DNA of 8,811 nucleotides from Anaerobacillus sp. Its GTDB lineage: Bacteria > Bacillota > Bacilli > Bacillales > Anaerobacillaceae. This document shows positions 7,465 to 8,811 of this stretch, one piece after another (positions within the stretch are counted from its first letter, which is position 1; every line of letters begins with the position of its first letter). The notes below the pieces were generated by a model. That model was not told the origin of the DNA and did no database searches. It saw only the letters and a program-made list of their open reading frames with translations. The stretch covers positions 1 through 8,811 of the forward strand of contig SKSA01000338.1 in the NCBI GenBank assembly GCA_007118195.1. The letters run 5' to 3'. The position numbers were made by a program, and so were the translations under genes.

Positions 7465-7513
7465 AAATTTTTAAAAACAAGGCTAGCGCAAAATTGTTAA
7501 TGCGCTAGCCTTG
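7465..7513 (-). terminator. rho-independent terminator of ytxGH
   Basis: CAAGGCTAGCGCA (7478-7490) and TGCGCTAGCCTTG (7501-7513) form a perfect 13-bp stem with a 10-base loop, 14 bases past the ytxH stop. On the minus strand it is followed by TTTTTAAAAATTT. It and the 7398-7437 terminator stand tail to tail and isolate the convergent genes. Confidence 0.88.
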
Positions 7514-7527
7514 TTCTCATTATATAC

Positions 7528-8007
7528 TTACACTTTTTCCGATTGTGTTTCTTCATTAGCCGTTTCAGCTGCTTTATTTTCCTCTGTAACCGCTTCGTGC
7601 AATTCTGCTACTTCTCTTTTAACCGTTTCAGCAATTTCTGCTCCTGATTCTTGAAATTCTTCTGTTAACTCATCCGCTGACTGGCTTAATTCTTCTACAT
7701 CTCTTTTGACATTTTCAGTTAATTCTTTCACACGACCTAATAAGTGAGTAGATTGTTCAGAGACAGTTTCTGCGATTACAGAAGACTTTTCTTTTGCTAA
7801 TGTCGCATATTCAGATCCTTTAACTAAAGCATTTTGTGTTAAATCTGAGGTTCTTTCTTTCGCAACTGATGCTTGTGTGTTTAAGTCTTCCCTTAGTTCT
7901 TTACCTGTTTTTGGAGCTAAGAGTAATGCAGATGCGGCACCTACTAATCCACCTACTAGCGCACCAATTAAAAAATCTTTTGTATTCATATCGTTATCAT
8001 TACTCAT
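7528..8007 (-). CDS. ytxH: YtxH family general stress protein
   Basis: YtxH of B. subtilis is a general stress protein in the SigB/SigH-controlled ytxGHJ operon, with similarity to desiccation-linked (LEA-like) proteins. Its molecular function is not established. The hallmark YtxH domain is clear: DFLIGALVGGLVGAASALLLAPKTGKELREDL at about 11-42, that is, a Gly/Ala-rich membrane or membrane-associated helix followed by APKTGKELR. The remaining 115 residues are charged, Ala/Glu/Lys/Thr-rich and helical in character (SVAKERTSDL, AEEVxE-like heptads), consistent with an amphipathic coiled or LEA-like tail. I choose the ATG at 8007 (159 aa), which has GAGG 8 bases upstream; the ATG at 8016 directly abuts that site. 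It follows ytxG by 71 bases with a hairpin between them. Confidence 0.88.
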   Translation of the reverse strand: MSNDNDMNTKDFLIGALVGGLVGAASALLLAPKTGKELREDLNTQASVAKERTSDLTQNALVKGSEYATLAKEKSSVIAETVSEQSTHLLGRVKELTENVKRDVEELSQSADELTEEFQESGAEIAETVKREVAELHEAVTEENKAAETANEETQSEKV

Positions 8008-8042
8008 CGTTTTCATCCTCTCTACAACAAATTATTTATGTT

Positions 8043-8067
8043 ACCTAGCAAAAATGTTTTGTTAGGT
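8043..8067 (-). other. intercistronic hairpin between ytxG and ytxH
   Basis: ACCTAGCAAAA (8043-8053) and TTTTGTTAGGT (8057-8067) are 11-base arms with one non-Watson-Crick position and a 3-base loop. No T-tract follows on the minus strand, so a full terminator is unlikely. It may stabilise or process the ytxGH message, or partly reduce ytxH expression. Confidence 0.45.
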
Positions 8068-8078
8068 TGACAAACTAA

Positions 8079-8522
8079 TTAGCAGTTAACATCTGTTTTT
8101 TTTTGCTCTGCTTCTTTTTTAGATTTCCATTTAGTATAAAGATCGATGATCACATTTCCCCATTGAACCGTTTGGGCAATATTTTCTGACTGCTGCTCTG
8201 TTGTTTTTGTCACTGAATCAGATACTTTTCGGATCGAGTTATTTAAACCCGTTAACGAACCACCTAATTCTTTCACAGAATCAAAAACAGTGTTTAACGA
8301 TTTTGACTTCTCTTGAATATCATCAGCTAATTGATTAGTTCTATGTAATAATTGCGTTGTTTCTTTCGTCAAACCATCCATTTGCTTGTTTAGGCCCTCC
8401 ATGGTATTGGCCACATTCGTTAACGTTTTTTGCACTGCCATCAATGTTTTTGCAACATAAACAACTAATACTGTAAATGCGACAGCAACAAGTGCAATAC
8501 TTAAATATAAAATAATTTCCAC
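8079..8522 (-). CDS. ytxG: YtxG family protein (DUF948), stress operon
   Basis: First gene of the ytxGH unit. The 147-aa protein has one N-terminal membrane segment (about 3-25, ILYLSIALVAVAFTVLVVYV), then a long polar helical region with methyl-accepting-like heptads (TNVANTMEGLNKQMDGL, TQLLHRTNQLADDIQEKSKSL, SVTKTTEQQSENIAQTV), typical of DUF948, and a basic tail ending in Cys. The C-terminal part is probably cytoplasmic. Its biochemical function is unknown; in B. subtilis the operon responds to SigB and SigH. The start is GTG with AGGGGGG about 8 bases upstream. A SigB promoter lies 49-73 bases upstream. Confidence 0.88.
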   Translation of the reverse strand: MEIILYLSIALVAVAFTVLVVYVAKTLMAVQKTLTNVANTMEGLNKQMDGLTKETTQLLHRTNQLADDIQEKSKSLNTVFDSVKELGGSLTGLNNSIRKVSDSVTKTTEQQSENIAQTVQWGNVIIDLYTKWKSKKEAEQKKTDVNC

Positions 8523-8570
8523 TTTTCACACCCCCCTGAGGTTATTCTAATAGTTTCCCTTTTCAAATTA

Positions 8571-8595
8571 ATACCCTTAAGTATAAAAATGAAAC
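8571..8595 (-). promoter_or_regulatory. SigB (general stress) promoter of ytxGH
   Basis: On the minus strand GTTTCA (8590-8595) and GGGTAT (8571-8576) are separated by 13 bases. This fits the SigB consensus GTTTAA-N12-14-GGGTAT with one mismatch in the -35 and none in the -10. It agrees with the known SigB control of ytxGHJ in B. subtilis. The message would start near 8563, giving a leader of about 40 bases. Confidence 0.85.
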
Positions 8596-8599
8596 ACTA

Positions 8600-8613
8600 T
8601 GCTAATTTTAGCA
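8600..8613. other. short palindrome just upstream of the SigB promoter
   Basis: TGCTAA (8600-8605) and TTAGCA (8608-8613) form a dyad centred 4-5 bases beyond the SigB -35 box. It could be an operator half-pair or part of an overlapping second promoter. It is short enough to be chance. Confidence 0.25.
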
Positions 8614-8701
8614 CCTCTATAAATATTCTACAAAATTTTTACTTTCCCTTTTCATTGCGCATAATAAAAGAGACAAATTTTTTTTAAACAGCTAAAGCGA
8701 A

Positions 8702-8795
8702 CTCGTTTCAGCAAGCTGAAACATCGAGAAATCAGATGGAGTCTCGACTCCACCTGATTAAAAGTTCCCACCTACGCTACGCGTTGAGGTGGGGG
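8702..8795. repeat. cluster of three consecutive hairpins at the right edge
   Basis: Hairpin 1 (8702-8728): CTCG-TTTCAGC paired with GCTGAAA-CGAG, with a 3-base bulge. Hairpin 2 (8730-8759): AATCAG and TGGAGT paired with ACTCCA and CTGATT, with one A/C mismatch and a CTCG loop. Hairpin 3 (8767-8793): CCCACCT paired with AGGTGGG, enclosing ACGC-TAC-GCGT. There is no supported reading frame. The arrangement resembles the subterminal palindromes and guide-RNA-like end of IS200/IS605-type (TnpB-associated) elements, but no tnpA or tnpB is in the window and the element may continue past 8811. A remnant, a dispersed repeat or a structured RNA are all possible. Confidence 0.45.
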
Positions 8796-8811
8796 TCTAT
8801 AACCCTTAAAC

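Noticed and set aside
7836..8065. Plus-strand frames antisense to ytxH
   Set aside because: Leu/Ser-rich shadows of ytxH with no start signals.
8341..8529. GTG-started 62-codon frame overlapping the ytxG start
   Set aside because: Cys-rich, out-of-frame reading of ytxG; ytxG itself has the family match and the ribosome site.
8690..8811. C-terminal fragment of a TnpB-type transposase gene
   Set aside because: All frames are short or stop-interrupted here, and I see no TnpB motif; only the hairpin structure can be supported.

Overview
The window looks like the chromosome of a low-GC Gram-positive bacterium of the family Bacillaceae, most likely an alkaliphilic or alkali-tolerant relative of Bacillus subtilis (the Alkalihalobacillus type). 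The evidence is the conserved B. subtilis-type block read on the minus strand, ytxG-ytxH-[gap]-aroA-[lipoprotein]-ccpA-motP-motS. Protein lengths match the B. subtilis family sizes for AroA (358 aa), CcpA (334 aa) and MotP (272 aa), as recalled. Shine-Dalgarno sites are strong, and a textbook SigB promoter precedes ytxG.

Layout from left to right. Positions 1-305 hold no gene. They contain the 3' flank of motS with its terminator (262-298), a 162-bp element closed by a 20-bp imperfect inverted repeat (78-239), and one copy of a TTTTGAG-type tandem repeat at the left edge. Positions 306-2930 carry motS, motP and ccpA on the minus strand: a Na+-type flagellar stator pair co-transcribed behind the catabolite control regulator. 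Positions 3167-3727 encode a small lipoprotein of unknown function. Positions 3797-3821 hold a second copy of the TTTTGAG repeat. Positions 3934-5010 encode the bifunctional chorismate mutase/DAHP synthase, with its own promoter and terminator. Positions 5251-7413, on the plus strand, encode a 720-aa FtsA/actin-like ATPase with a long C-terminal tail of apparent beta-grasp-like repeats. It sits where B. subtilis has ytxJ and is divergent from aroA. ytxH and ytxG (7528-8522, minus) are stress-operon genes with a SigB promoter at 8571-8595. The right edge (8702-8795) has three consecutive hairpins and no gene.

How the genes work together: the core is housekeeping. It covers entry to aromatic amino acid synthesis (AroA), global carbon control (CcpA), sodium-driven motility (MotPS) and the general stress response (YtxGH). 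The unusual parts are the orphan actin-like protein with its repeat tail, the missing ytxJ, the lineage-specific lipoprotein, and structured non-coding elements at both edges. I see no CRISPR array, tRNA, rRNA, or phage or transposase gene.
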